Assembly: GCA_023391625.1 (NCBI GenBank) | Contig: JAEWAN010000006.1 | Coordinates: forward strand, 62,001 to 126,000 | Direction of reading: 5' to 3' | DNA length: 64,000 nucleotides | DNA from: Bacteroidota bacterium | GTDB lineage: Bacteria > Bacteroidota > Bacteroidia > Bacteroidales > Paludibacteraceae | In this document: one piece after another, positions 50,995 to 59,032 of the stretch | How the letters are laid out: every line of letters starts with the position of its first letter | How positions within the stretch are numbered: the stretch's first letter is position 1 | Made by a program: the position numbers and the translations under genes | The notes under the pieces: generated by a model | Database searches by the model: none | What the model saw: only the letters and a program-made list of their open reading frames with translations | Told to the model about the DNA's origin: nothing

Positions 50995-52326
50995 TTACCA
51001 TCCACCAACAGCTCCCCCACCACCGGAACGTCCGCCACCGAAGCTTCCGCCACCACCGAAACTTCCACCGCCGCCAAATCCGCCTCCTCCACGCAAGATA
51101 CTTCCGGCAATCATACCTCCTACCACGACATCCGTATTACGGTTCAAACGGGGTAATTTAGTATTCTTATGTTCTTCATATCCACAAAATTTACAACGGT
51201 ACGTAACCCGTTCTACTCCTGTACTGACATAAGTAGGAGGAACTGTCACCTTCTTTTCCGCCCGAATAAAGGCTTTAGTTCCACAACGCGGACAAACGGA
51301 ATATTCACTTGGTTTATCCAAGGTATAAATCACTTTATTCTGACAATCATCACACAAAAACACATCGTAATCAACCGCACTCAACTGTTCCTCAAATTGT
51401 TGTGCCATGGTAAGGTATTTATCTTCTTCTTTCTCTGACAACAAATGCATAGTACCCCCACACACATCACAAGGCAACGGTTGTTTACGTATCTTCTTCA
51501 GTTGCATTTTCCCGTACAAATTTGCAGGTAAAGCCATAAAAGGAACTGGTATAATAAATAACAGATATTCCGGCGGCAGCACGAAAAGAGCGATCAACAG
51601 CAGCACAAACGGCAATATAAAAGCCATCATACTTATAATTCCGGATTTCTGACTTTTAAATGCATTATAACGGGCTACATTATTCGGATACTTAGGGTCT
51701 TTCTTTATTCTGCCTGCAATATTATTTACCCATAAAAAAGCAGTAAGTATCAATACCAAATAAACGGCAGTCGCCACAGGAAGCGCCACTCCCCAATCAA
51801 TGGATTTATCTTCCGGTACAGGTATCGGTTCTTCACGCAAAACCGACACGACCCGTTCCATACCGACTATAAAACCGGCATCATAATTACCTTTCCGAAA
51901 CTCCGGAAACATATATTGTTGCTGGATACGACTCCCCAAAGCATCAGTTAAAACACCTTCCAGACCATATCCGGTTTCAAATGCTATTTTACGCTGATCC
52001 AATACAAAAAGGACTAATAATCCATTATCAACCCCGCCCTTACCCACACCCCATTTTTCAAAAAGACGGACTGAATAATCTTTTATATCGTTACCTCCTA
52101 TAGAATTCACGGCAACCACAGCTACTTCAGCCTGAGTTTCCGCCTCCAGCGCACGAAACATCCCGTTCAGTTTAGAAACGGTCTGAGCGCTTAAAATTCC
52201 ATCCGGATTACTAACAAAATTATTAGCATCGTATTTTTTAGGATTCGGAATAGTTTCTACCGAATAAGTCGCTGCGTAAGAAAAGCAGGAGAATAAAACT
52301 CCCAGAAATAAAATAATCTTTTTCAC
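50995..52326 (-). CDS. TPM-domain (YgcG-like) protein with zinc ribbons and Gly-rich tail
   Basis: A 443-residue exported membrane protein: signal peptide (about 1-18), TPM phosphatase-like domain (about 35-160; PDGILSAQTVSKLN, VVAVNSIGGNDIKDYS, LVLFVLDQRKIAFETGYGLEGVL). Two to three helices span about 178-200 and 230-270. A cytosolic part then carries two zinc-ribbon pairs: C286/C289 with C325/C328, and C345/C348 with C378/C381. The tail is Gly/Phe/Ser-rich (about 412-443), as in many YgcG relatives. The zinc ribbons are an extra not found in the classical family. The start overlaps the FKBP gene by four bases. Confidence 0.85.
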   Translation of the reverse strand: MKKIILFLGVLFSCFSYAATYSVETIPNPKKYDANNFVSNPDGILSAQTVSKLNGMFRALEAETQAEVAVVAVNSIGGNDIKDYSVRLFEKWGVGKGGVDNGLLVLFVLDQRKIAFETGYGLEGVLTDALGSRIQQQYMFPEFRKGNYDAGFIVGMERVVSVLREEPIPVPEDKSIDWGVALPVATAVYLVLILTAFLWVNNIAGRIKKDPKYPNNVARYNAFKSQKSGIISMMAFILPFVLLLIALFVLPPEYLLFIIPVPFMALPANLYGKMQLKKIRKQPLPCDVCGGTMHLLSEKEEDKYLTMAQQFEEQLSAVDYDVFLCDDCQNKVIYTLDKPSEYSVCPRCGTKAFIRAEKKVTVPPTYVSTGVERVTYRCKFCGYEEHKNTKLPRLNRNTDVVVGGMIAGSILRGGGGFGGGGSFGGGGSFGGGRSGGGGAVGGW

Positions 52327-52796
52327 TGCTGTCCTATTGTAGTAAAATCTTTCAACTGAACCCGGTAAATCAATGTGGAATAAGGAGGAATAGCTCCATC
52401 GTTACCACCATCTTTGCCATATCCCAATTTCTGAGGAACTCTAAACTCATAGATAGCATTTCTGGTCATCATCATCAAACCCTCCTGCAAACCGGCAACC
52501 TGTTCCCCTACGTACAACGAAGCCCCGGTAGGATAATTACGAAACAGCTTTCCTGATATATAACTGCCTGTATAGTTCACATTCACAAGACTTTTCGTAC
52601 TTGGTCTGCTATTGCCTATCCCGGAATAAATAACACGATACTGAAGACCGCTAGCCGTTGTTTTCCAGGTAGAATCTTGATGTTCAATGAGCCACCGCTC
52701 ATTTACATATTTCCAATCCAAGTATTTATCTTCTTTACAGGAATAAAATACCGCAATAAAAACAAACAGTGATAAAATTTGTATTACCCGTTTCAT
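52323..52796 (-). CDS. FKBP-type peptidyl-prolyl isomerase lipoprotein
   Basis: A 157-residue lipoprotein of the outer or inner membrane: signal ending FYSC (lipobox Cys20 from ATG 52796). The mature part holds an FKBP domain (about 50-155) with TASGLQYRVIYSG, LVNVNYTGSYISGKLF, and IPPYSTLIYRVQLKDF; some active-site aromatics are changed, as often in Bacteroidetes copies. Folding of exported proteins is likely. ATG 52796 is chosen over the frame start at 52814. The last four bases overlap the TPM start. Confidence 0.85.
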   Translation of the reverse strand: MKRVIQILSLFVFIAVFYSCKEDKYLDWKYVNERWLIEHQDSTWKTTASGLQYRVIYSGIGNSRPSTKSLVNVNYTGSYISGKLFRNYPTGASLYVGEQVAGLQEGLMMMTRNAIYEFRVPQKLGYGKDGGNDGAIPPYSTLIYRVQLKDFTTIGQQ

Positions 52797-52896
52797 ATAT
52801 TTAATATAGTCCATATTCTGTTTTATTTATTCACACACCGCTCAAAATTCCCCTGTCTATTGTAAAACTACCGGCCTTACATCCGAAATAACCGAC

Positions 52897-53781
52897 CTAT
52901 TTTTTCAAGACAAAATCAAAACTGCCTATCAGGTTAGCATCAACAAAAAAGTCAGCCCGATAATCACCCGCCTGCAAAATTTCCTCTACTTTCCAATAAA
53001 TCACGTCGTCAATAGCTTCTCCCTCATATTCAAATTCTTTTTTAGAAGAATAGGCTATTTCTTTATCTTCAAATTTAAACAAATTATCCGGATCTTTTGT
53101 GAGTACTTCCCCGTCCGGACGGGTTATACGTAAATACAGAGTCTTGATTCCCGGCTGTGTCGTTATGTTTTTTGAAATCGAATAATCAAACTGTAATGTA
53201 GCTATTTGTGAGAACCGACGAGTCTGACGGTCTTTTGCATTCAGTGTTTTTATTTCAAAATCGGTTATATCCAGTTTGGAAGCACGAGCCACCGTTTCAT
53301 TCAAAGTTTCTTTTTCCAATGATAGCTGCTGCACCGTTTTAGTGGCCGCTTGATATTTCTGACGGACTTCAGTATTTTCTCTCTGTAACTTTGTGTTTAT
53401 CCGGTTTAACGAATCGATCTGAGCCACATAATGTACCATCACTCCCCGCACCGATTCAAGTTCCCTTTTCAGTTCCGCTATTTTCCGGGCATTCGTCGCT
53501 TTAGTAATACGAAGTTCTTCCAAAAGCTGCTGAACTTTTATTTTTTCATCTTCAAGTAATTTTACCAACGAATCATTTTGAATCGTAACAGGATAGTTAT
53601 TAAACTCCAGGCTGAAATCATAAAATTCCTGTTCCAGTTGTTCCTTTTCAAAACTCATCATCTCCACAATCTCATTCATTTCCTTTTTCGTTTTGTTCGA
53701 CTGATTTACAAAATAAATCACAATGCCAATAAAAACTAAAGTGACTGCAGACAATACGATAATAAAAACCTTTTTATTCAT
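52897..53781 (-). CDS. Membrane-anchored coiled-coil protein, unknown
   Basis: A 294-residue protein. One N-terminal helix (about 5-25) is followed by a long coiled-coil (about 30-175) with heptad runs such as KLLEDEKIKVQQLLEELRI and QIDSLNRINTKLQRENTEV. A C-terminal beta-rich domain (about 190-294) contains YLRITRPDGEVLT and DYRADFFVDANLIGSFDFVL. The mature part should face the periplasm. It resembles uncharacterised Bacteroidales proteins placed with murF; I do not recognise a named family. Its start overlaps the murF stop by four bases, so the two are translated together. Confidence 0.65.
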   Translation of the reverse strand: MNKKVFIIVLSAVTLVFIGIVIYFVNQSNKTKKEMNEIVEMMSFEKEQLEQEFYDFSLEFNNYPVTIQNDSLVKLLEDEKIKVQQLLEELRITKATNARKIAELKRELESVRGVMVHYVAQIDSLNRINTKLQRENTEVRQKYQAATKTVQQLSLEKETLNETVARASKLDITDFEIKTLNAKDRQTRRFSQIATLQFDYSISKNITTQPGIKTLYLRITRPDGEVLTKDPDNLFKFEDKEIAYSSKKEFEYEGEAIDDVIYWKVEEILQAGDYRADFFVDANLIGSFDFVLKK

Positions 53782-55061
53782 AACAGTTCAATAACTTTTT
53801 CTAACCTGATTCCCCTTGATCCTTTAATCAGGATATAATAACCTTTATAATTTTTTTCCTGCAAATACGCTGCTAATGAGTCGATATCTTTAAAGGCCTG
53901 ATTTTTATGATTACTTTTCATAAATTGTGAACCTACAAACAAAGCTTCATCAAGCCCTTCCGACGCCAATAAATCCACTATTTTTTGATGTTCACCCTCA
54001 CTCTGATCACCCAGTTCCAGCATATCCCCTAAAATCAGAAGTTTTTTAGCAGCCTCTATCTGAGAAAAATTCTTAACAGCCATTGCCATACTGGTAGGAT
54101 TGGCATTATACGCATCGACTATCAAACGGTTCTTACCTGTTTCCACAAACTGCGAACGGTTATTCTGAGGTACATATCCTTCCAAACCGGATTTAATTTG
54201 CTCTACCGGAATACCAAAATAATTACCTATAGTCACTGCAGCCAATACATTTTCCGTATTATACGATCCTATCAGATTCGTCTTTACAAAAATCTCCTGA
54301 CCATCAACCTCACAGTTCAATTCAAGAAAAGGAGAAGAACTGACCATCTGCCCTTTCGTATAAGCCACAGCACGGTCAGCAACACCTGCTTTCCTGGCCA
54401 TATCGCACAGGTAATCATTCTTTTCATTCAGAAAAATGCACTTCCCGTTTTCCGCAATATAACGGTACAACTCCGCCTTCGTATTTTTTACTCCTTCAAA
54501 AGAACCGAAACCCTCCAAATGAGCTTTTCCCACATTTGTTATAATACCATAATCAGGAGCCGCAATATCACATAAAAGGGCGATTTCTCCCGGATGGCTT
54601 GCTCCCATTTCAACAACAGCCATTTCATGCGTTGCATTCAGTTTCAACAAAGTCAAAGGGACTCCAATATGATTGTTCAAATTGCCCTGCGTGTACAAAA
54701 TCCGGTATTTTTGTTTCAATACAGAAGCAATCAACTCTTTCGTTGTCGTTTTCCCATTTGTCCCCGTTATCCCGATAACAGGCGTACCTAAGTGCCGGCG
54801 ATGAAAATTAGCCAGCTTCTGCAAAGTAAGCAACACATCGTCCACCAACAGAAAACGATCATCCTGTTCGTAACACTGCTCGTCAATCACAGCATATGCA
54901 CACCCTTGTTCCAAGGCGGAAAGCGCATAAGCATTCGCATTAAAACGGTCACCTTTCAATGCAAAGAAAATAGACCCGGCAACCACGTTCCGGCTATCCG
55001 TAGTAACAACCGGATGTTGCTGAAATATAGTATAAAGTTGTGAGATAGATTCTAACCGCAT
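53778..55061 (-). CDS. murF: UDP-MurNAc-tripeptide D-alanyl-D-alanine ligase
   Basis: A 427-residue Mur ligase that adds D-Ala-D-Ala to UDP-MurNAc-tripeptide in the cytosol. The N-terminal UDP-binding domain (DSRNVVAGSIFFALKGDRF, about 22-40) precedes the ATP site GITGTNGKTTTKELI (about 98-112). The middle signatures are EMGASHPGEIALL (about 150-162), TNVGKAHLEGFGS and NRLIVDAYNANPTSM (about 313-327). ILGDMLELGDQS marks domain three. First gene of the reverse-strand run ending near 48.8 kb. Confidence 0.96.
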   Translation of the reverse strand: MRLESISQLYTIFQQHPVVTTDSRNVVAGSIFFALKGDRFNANAYALSALEQGCAYAVIDEQCYEQDDRFLLVDDVLLTLQKLANFHRRHLGTPVIGITGTNGKTTTKELIASVLKQKYRILYTQGNLNNHIGVPLTLLKLNATHEMAVVEMGASHPGEIALLCDIAAPDYGIITNVGKAHLEGFGSFEGVKNTKAELYRYIAENGKCIFLNEKNDYLCDMARKAGVADRAVAYTKGQMVSSSPFLELNCEVDGQEIFVKTNLIGSYNTENVLAAVTIGNYFGIPVEQIKSGLEGYVPQNNRSQFVETGKNRLIVDAYNANPTSMAMAVKNFSQIEAAKKLLILGDMLELGDQSEGEHQKIVDLLASEGLDEALFVGSQFMKSNHKNQAFKDIDSLAAYLQEKNYKGYYILIKGSRGIRLEKVIELL

Positions 55062-55548
55062 AAAATAAAGCGTATAGCTTGTAAAGTTGCAAAAATAAAC
55101 ATATTCACAATAACATACGCCAAAATAAAGCTAATATTAACAAAAAATACTAAGGAAACCGGATTTAAATATTTTTTCTTTATTAAGCCTCTTCCCGACA
55201 CAAAAAATATCTTTTCAAAAAATCAAAGCTCACGTTCAGCAAATGCCTCTACGGTATTCAAAACCTGTCTTACAAAACGGGGTATCTGCTTGAAACAGTC
55301 CTCCGACACAAATAATTACAAATAGAAATGAACATTTTTTATTCTGCCAACGTTATTAATTTTGATAATTAGAATATTCTTCTCTCTATAAATCTGATGT
55401 GTTTGTTGTGAAATAAATACATGTAAAAGCGGAACTTCAAAAACTCCGCTTTTTTATTGCTCCCCTAAAGGCCAACCCTAATGATAAAAAACTTATATTT
55501 GTAGTAGAAATCATAATCTACACAAAAAATACCTTACAGGTAAAATCC
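55062..55548. other. Divergent murF / addA intergenic region with orphan terminator
   Basis: About 490 bases without a gene. On the reverse strand a -7-like TATTTTTG (55097-55090) probably serves murF. On the forward strand TAATTTTG (55357-55364) and a hairpin with T-run (55425-55455) bracket about 90 bases with no CDS, a possible small RNA. TATATTTG (55494-55501) is the likely -7 box for the helicase gene. Confidence 0.45.
55425..55455 (+). terminator. Orphan intrinsic terminator
   Basis: AAAAGCGGA (55425-55433) pairs with TCCGCTTTT (55445-55453) followed by TT. No gene on this strand ends before it, so it may close a small RNA or attenuate transcription toward the helicase gene. Confidence 0.6.
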
Positions 55549-58500
55549 ATGCTTAATATCTACCGGGCATCAGCCGGCTCCGGCAAAACCTACCGGCTGA
55601 CACAGGACTACATAGAATTGCTTTTTGATCCGAAAAAAGAACGGAATCATCGTCGTATTCTGGCTGTAACCTTCACCAACAAGGCTACGGACGAGATGAA
55701 ATCCCGTATATTGAAAGAGTTGCATTTACTATCGCAAGGGCAACCCTCCGGTTACAGAAAAAATCTGATGACGAAGTATAAAATGGATGAAGACGAAGTT
55801 AACATGCGCGCCCGGAAAGTATTGATAAATATTCTGCATGACTACTCTCTGTTTTCTATCAGTACTATAGACCGCTTTTTTCAGCAGGTCATCCGCTCTT
55901 TCGCCCGGGATATCGGTGTAAACGGAGCTTATACGTTGGAACTTGATATATCCCAAACCCTGGAACAGGCCGTGGATAACTTGTTCCTTGGACTTTCCCG
56001 AAAAGAAAATAAGCAGTTGCTTAGCTGGCTCACCCAGTTGGTAGAAGAACGTATAGAACAGTCGGAATATTGGAATATCCGAAAAAATATCGCTGACCTG
56101 GGAAAGGAAATTTTCAAAGAAAGTTTCCAATATAAAGCAGAAGATACCAAACGTAAATTACATGACCGGGAATTTCTGAACGACTTTCGCAAAGACCTGA
56201 GACAGATAAAAACAGATTTTGAACAAAAGGTAAAGGACACGGCAAAAAAAGCATTAGCCATTATTTCCATACACGGACTTACAACCGAAAGTTTCAAGGG
56301 AGGGAAACGTTCTGCCATGAAGACACTGGAAAAGTTGGAAAACGGTGAAATAAAAGCCAGCAATACCTTTTTGAGCCTCCACGAAGAGGCTTCACTTTGT
56401 TATGCCAAAACCACCCCTCAAAATATAATAGACTCTATCTTATCTGCTTATAGTGAAGGTTTACAGAGCTGTCTGGAACAGTTAAATACTTATTTCACAA
56501 AGGATATCATTCTTTATAATTCCGTCAATATTGTTTTAAAGCACCTGAACACACTCGGAATTTTGTCTGACCTGGCAGTCCAGATAAAAGAACTCACGGA
56601 TGAACAGAATATTATGCTTATATCCGATACGAATATGTTGCTAAACAAAATCATAGACAATAGTGATACACCGTTTGTTTATGAACGTACCGGTATTTAC
56701 ATAGACCATTATATGATGGATGAGTTCCAGGACACCTCCGTACTGCAATGGAAAAATTTCAAACCGCTGCTAAGCAACAGCATGGCTGCCGGACAAACAA
56801 ATCTGGTCGTAGGAGACGTAAAGCAAAGTATTTACCGTTGGCGTAATTCCGACTGGAAATTACTGGATGAACAGATCATGGATGACTTCCGCAGAGATGA
56901 GATACTGGAAGAAAACCTTGACACGAACTGGCGCAGCGATAAGAATATTATCGATTTCAACAACGCTTTCTTCAAAAAAGCAGCGGAACTACTTCAGGCT
57001 AAACTGAACGATAACATATCCCCGGTTATTTCCGTATATGAAAATCTCAAACCGCTTCAGCATAAAATTATTCATGCCTATAACAATCTGTTCCAACAAT
57101 ATTCTCCTAAATCCGGCGAAGGTTATGTGCGAGTGGAATTTATTAACCAAGATGAAAACGAAGAAGGCTGGAAAGAAGAAAGTCTGAAAAGGTTACCGGC
57201 CTTACTGGAAAACTTACAGGATAAAGGCTATAAACCGAATGATATCGCAATACTGGTCAGAAAAAACGATGAAGAACAGAAAGTAATACATCACCTGCTG
57301 AACTATAAAACAACCGGCCAAGCAAAACCCCAATATAGTTATGACGTATTAGGCAATGAAGGTTTACTGGTAGCCTCCGCCTCATCAGTCCGGTTTATCA
57401 TCGGAGTTCTTCAACTTTTTATCAATCCGGAAGATACTATACAACAGTCTATTGTAAGTTATGAATACCTCCGTGGCAAAAAAGGCAAAACAGAACAGGA
57501 GGCTCTAAACGAAACATTCATTACAAACCGTAATGAAACGGGAAGCGCATTCAACCTGTTTTCCGATGAAGAGCAGGAACTACTCAACAAAATACGCAAC
57601 TACCCTCTGTACAACATGACCGAACAAATTATTGCTCTTTTCGACATTGGTTCCTGGCATAATGAAGCGGTATTTGTACAGGCTTTCCAGGACATCATAC
57701 TGAAATTCTCCACCAACAAAGCTCCAGACCTCAACAGTTTTTTGAAATGGTGGCAAAAAAACGGGGAGAAACAATGTGTATCTTCACCGGACAGTCAGGA
57801 CACAATCCGGATTATGACTATTCATAAGTCCAAAGGGTTGGATTTTCCTGTCGTAATCCTCCCATTCTGTGAATGGGATCTGGACAGCAGAATGCGTAAC
57901 ATTTTATGGTGTGAGCCGAAAGAAGCTCCTTTTGACCAGTTCGGATTACTCCCGGTAGAGTATAGTTCTAAATTAGGCCAATCTATTTTTGCGGAAGAAT
58001 ATTTTGACGAACAAATGCACTTGTATATTGATAGCCTGAATATAGCTTACGTAGCTTTTACCCGTGCCAAACATGAACTTATTTGTATGACACCTGCTCC
58101 TCAAAAGCCGGTTAACGAAACGGAAAAGGTCAATTCAATCTCCACCTTGCTCAATATCTGTTTTCAACTAAATAATCACGCGGGAAATACAATCGAATTA
58201 GCTGACCACTATAACACGGAAGAACAAAAATTCGAATTGGGAAAATCCTCTTTATTATACGAAACGACTCAAAAAAAAGAAGACGAAACCAGCGAACACT
58301 TAACTGACTATCCTGTTGTAAACTCTAACGACCGTCTTAAAATTCGCCATAAAAGCCTGGAATTTCTACTTGAGGATACAGAACTCACTGCAAATCCGGT
58401 GAACTATGGTACAATTATGCATAAAGTTCTTCAGGAAATCACATTAAAGTCTGACCAGGGAAGGGTTCTTGCTGACTTCGTACGCAATGGTTACATAACA

Positions 58501-58815
58501 GAGGACGAAAGTCTTTTTATCCAAAAAGAATTAGCAGCTTTCTGGTCAATGCCCGGCACGGAAGAATGGTTTGCCAAAGATGTGAACGTACTGAACGAAG
58601 CTTCTATTTTAACTCCCCAAGGCGATATTTACCGGCCGGACAGGGTGATATTAAAAGGAGAAGAAGCTACCGTTATTGACTATAAATTCGGTGAAAAAGA
58701 AGAAGAACATCACATCCGGCAGGTACTACGATACATGAAACTCATAACGGAAATGGGATATCAGTGTAAGGGATATATCTGTTACATAAGCCTTAGAAAG
58801 ATTGTTGAGGTATAA
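55549..58815 (+). CDS. AddA/RecB-like UvrD helicase with C-terminal PD-(D/E)XK nuclease
   Basis: A 1088-residue helicase-nuclease of the AddA type acting in double-strand-break processing. Walker A is ASAGSGKT (7-14) and Walker B DEFQDTS (391-397). GDVKQSIYRWRNSD, LDTNWRSD (motif IV), MTIHKSKGLDFPVV (motif V) and YVAFTRAKHELI (motif VI, about 837) are all readable. The C-terminal nuclease has RPDRV (Asp1031) and IDYKFG (Asp1044, Lys1046), so it looks catalytic. An AddB partner is normally adjacent, but none is found here. The start ATG 55549 gives MLNIYRASAGSGKT; the family often starts just before Walker A. Confidence 0.9.
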   Translation: MLNIYRASAGSGKTYRLTQDYIELLFDPKKERNHRRILAVTFTNKATDEMKSRILKELHLLSQGQPSGYRKNLMTKYKMDEDEVNMRARKVLINILHDYSLFSISTIDRFFQQVIRSFARDIGVNGAYTLELDISQTLEQAVDNLFLGLSRKENKQLLSWLTQLVEERIEQSEYWNIRKNIADLGKEIFKESFQYKAEDTKRKLHDREFLNDFRKDLRQIKTDFEQKVKDTAKKALAIISIHGLTTESFKGGKRSAMKTLEKLENGEIKASNTFLSLHEEASLCYAKTTPQNIIDSILSAYSEGLQSCLEQLNTYFTKDIILYNSVNIVLKHLNTLGILSDLAVQIKELTDEQNIMLISDTNMLLNKIIDNSDTPFVYERTGIYIDHYMMDEFQDTSVLQWKNFKPLLSNSMAAGQTNLVVGDVKQSIYRWRNSDWKLLDEQIMDDFRRDEILEENLDTNWRSDKNIIDFNNAFFKKAAELLQAKLNDNISPVISVYENLKPLQHKIIHAYNNLFQQYSPKSGEGYVRVEFINQDENEEGWKEESLKRLPALLENLQDKGYKPNDIAILVRKNDEEQKVIHHLLNYKTTGQAKPQYSYDVLGNEGLLVASASSVRFIIGVLQLFINPEDTIQQSIVSYEYLRGKKGKTEQEALNETFITNRNETGSAFNLFSDEEQELLNKIRNYPLYNMTEQIIALFDIGSWHNEAVFVQAFQDIILKFSTNKAPDLNSFLKWWQKNGEKQCVSSPDSQDTIRIMTIHKSKGLDFPVVILPFCEWDLDSRMRNILWCEPKEAPFDQFGLLPVEYSSKLGQSIFAEEYFDEQMHLYIDSLNIAYVAFTRAKHELICMTPAPQKPVNETEKVNSISTLLNICFQLNNHAGNTIELADHYNTEEQKFELGKSSLLYETTQKKEDETSEHLTDYPVVNSNDRLKIRHKSLEFLLEDTELTANPVNYGTIMHKVLQEITLKSDQGRVLADFVRNGYITEDESLFIQKELAAFWSMPGTEEWFAKDVNVLNEASILTPQGDIYRPDRVILKGEEATVIDYKFGEKEEEHHIRQVLRYMKLITEMGYQCKGYICYISLRKIVEV

Positions 58816-58950
58816 AAAATCCGAAAAGAACAATAACATTCAGCTGGAGTACACTTACATAACTTTTACTCTGTTTTTCAATGATATACATACAAAAACT
58901 TAATTTATTTAATAAAATAATTCGTTTACAGAGCCTACTTATTAATATAA

Positions 58951-58998
58951 AAATCCGGTTATCAAATCAAAGCAAATCTTTGATCCAATAACCGGATA
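58951..58998. terminator. Bidirectional terminator between addA-like gene and secreted protein gene
   Basis: ATCCGGTTAT (58953-58962) pairs with ATAACCGGAT (58988-58997), with inner pairing of ATCAAA and TTTGAT. It lies between the convergent genes, with A/T-rich flanks on both sides. Confidence 0.75.
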
Positions 58999-59032
58999 TA
59001 TTTACAAATTAATTTACTACAAAACAGTCTGA

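Noticed and set aside
50995..51100. Gly-rich repeats as a repeat element
   Set aside because: They encode the low-complexity tail normal for YgcG/TPM proteins; there is no DNA repeat beyond codon repetition.
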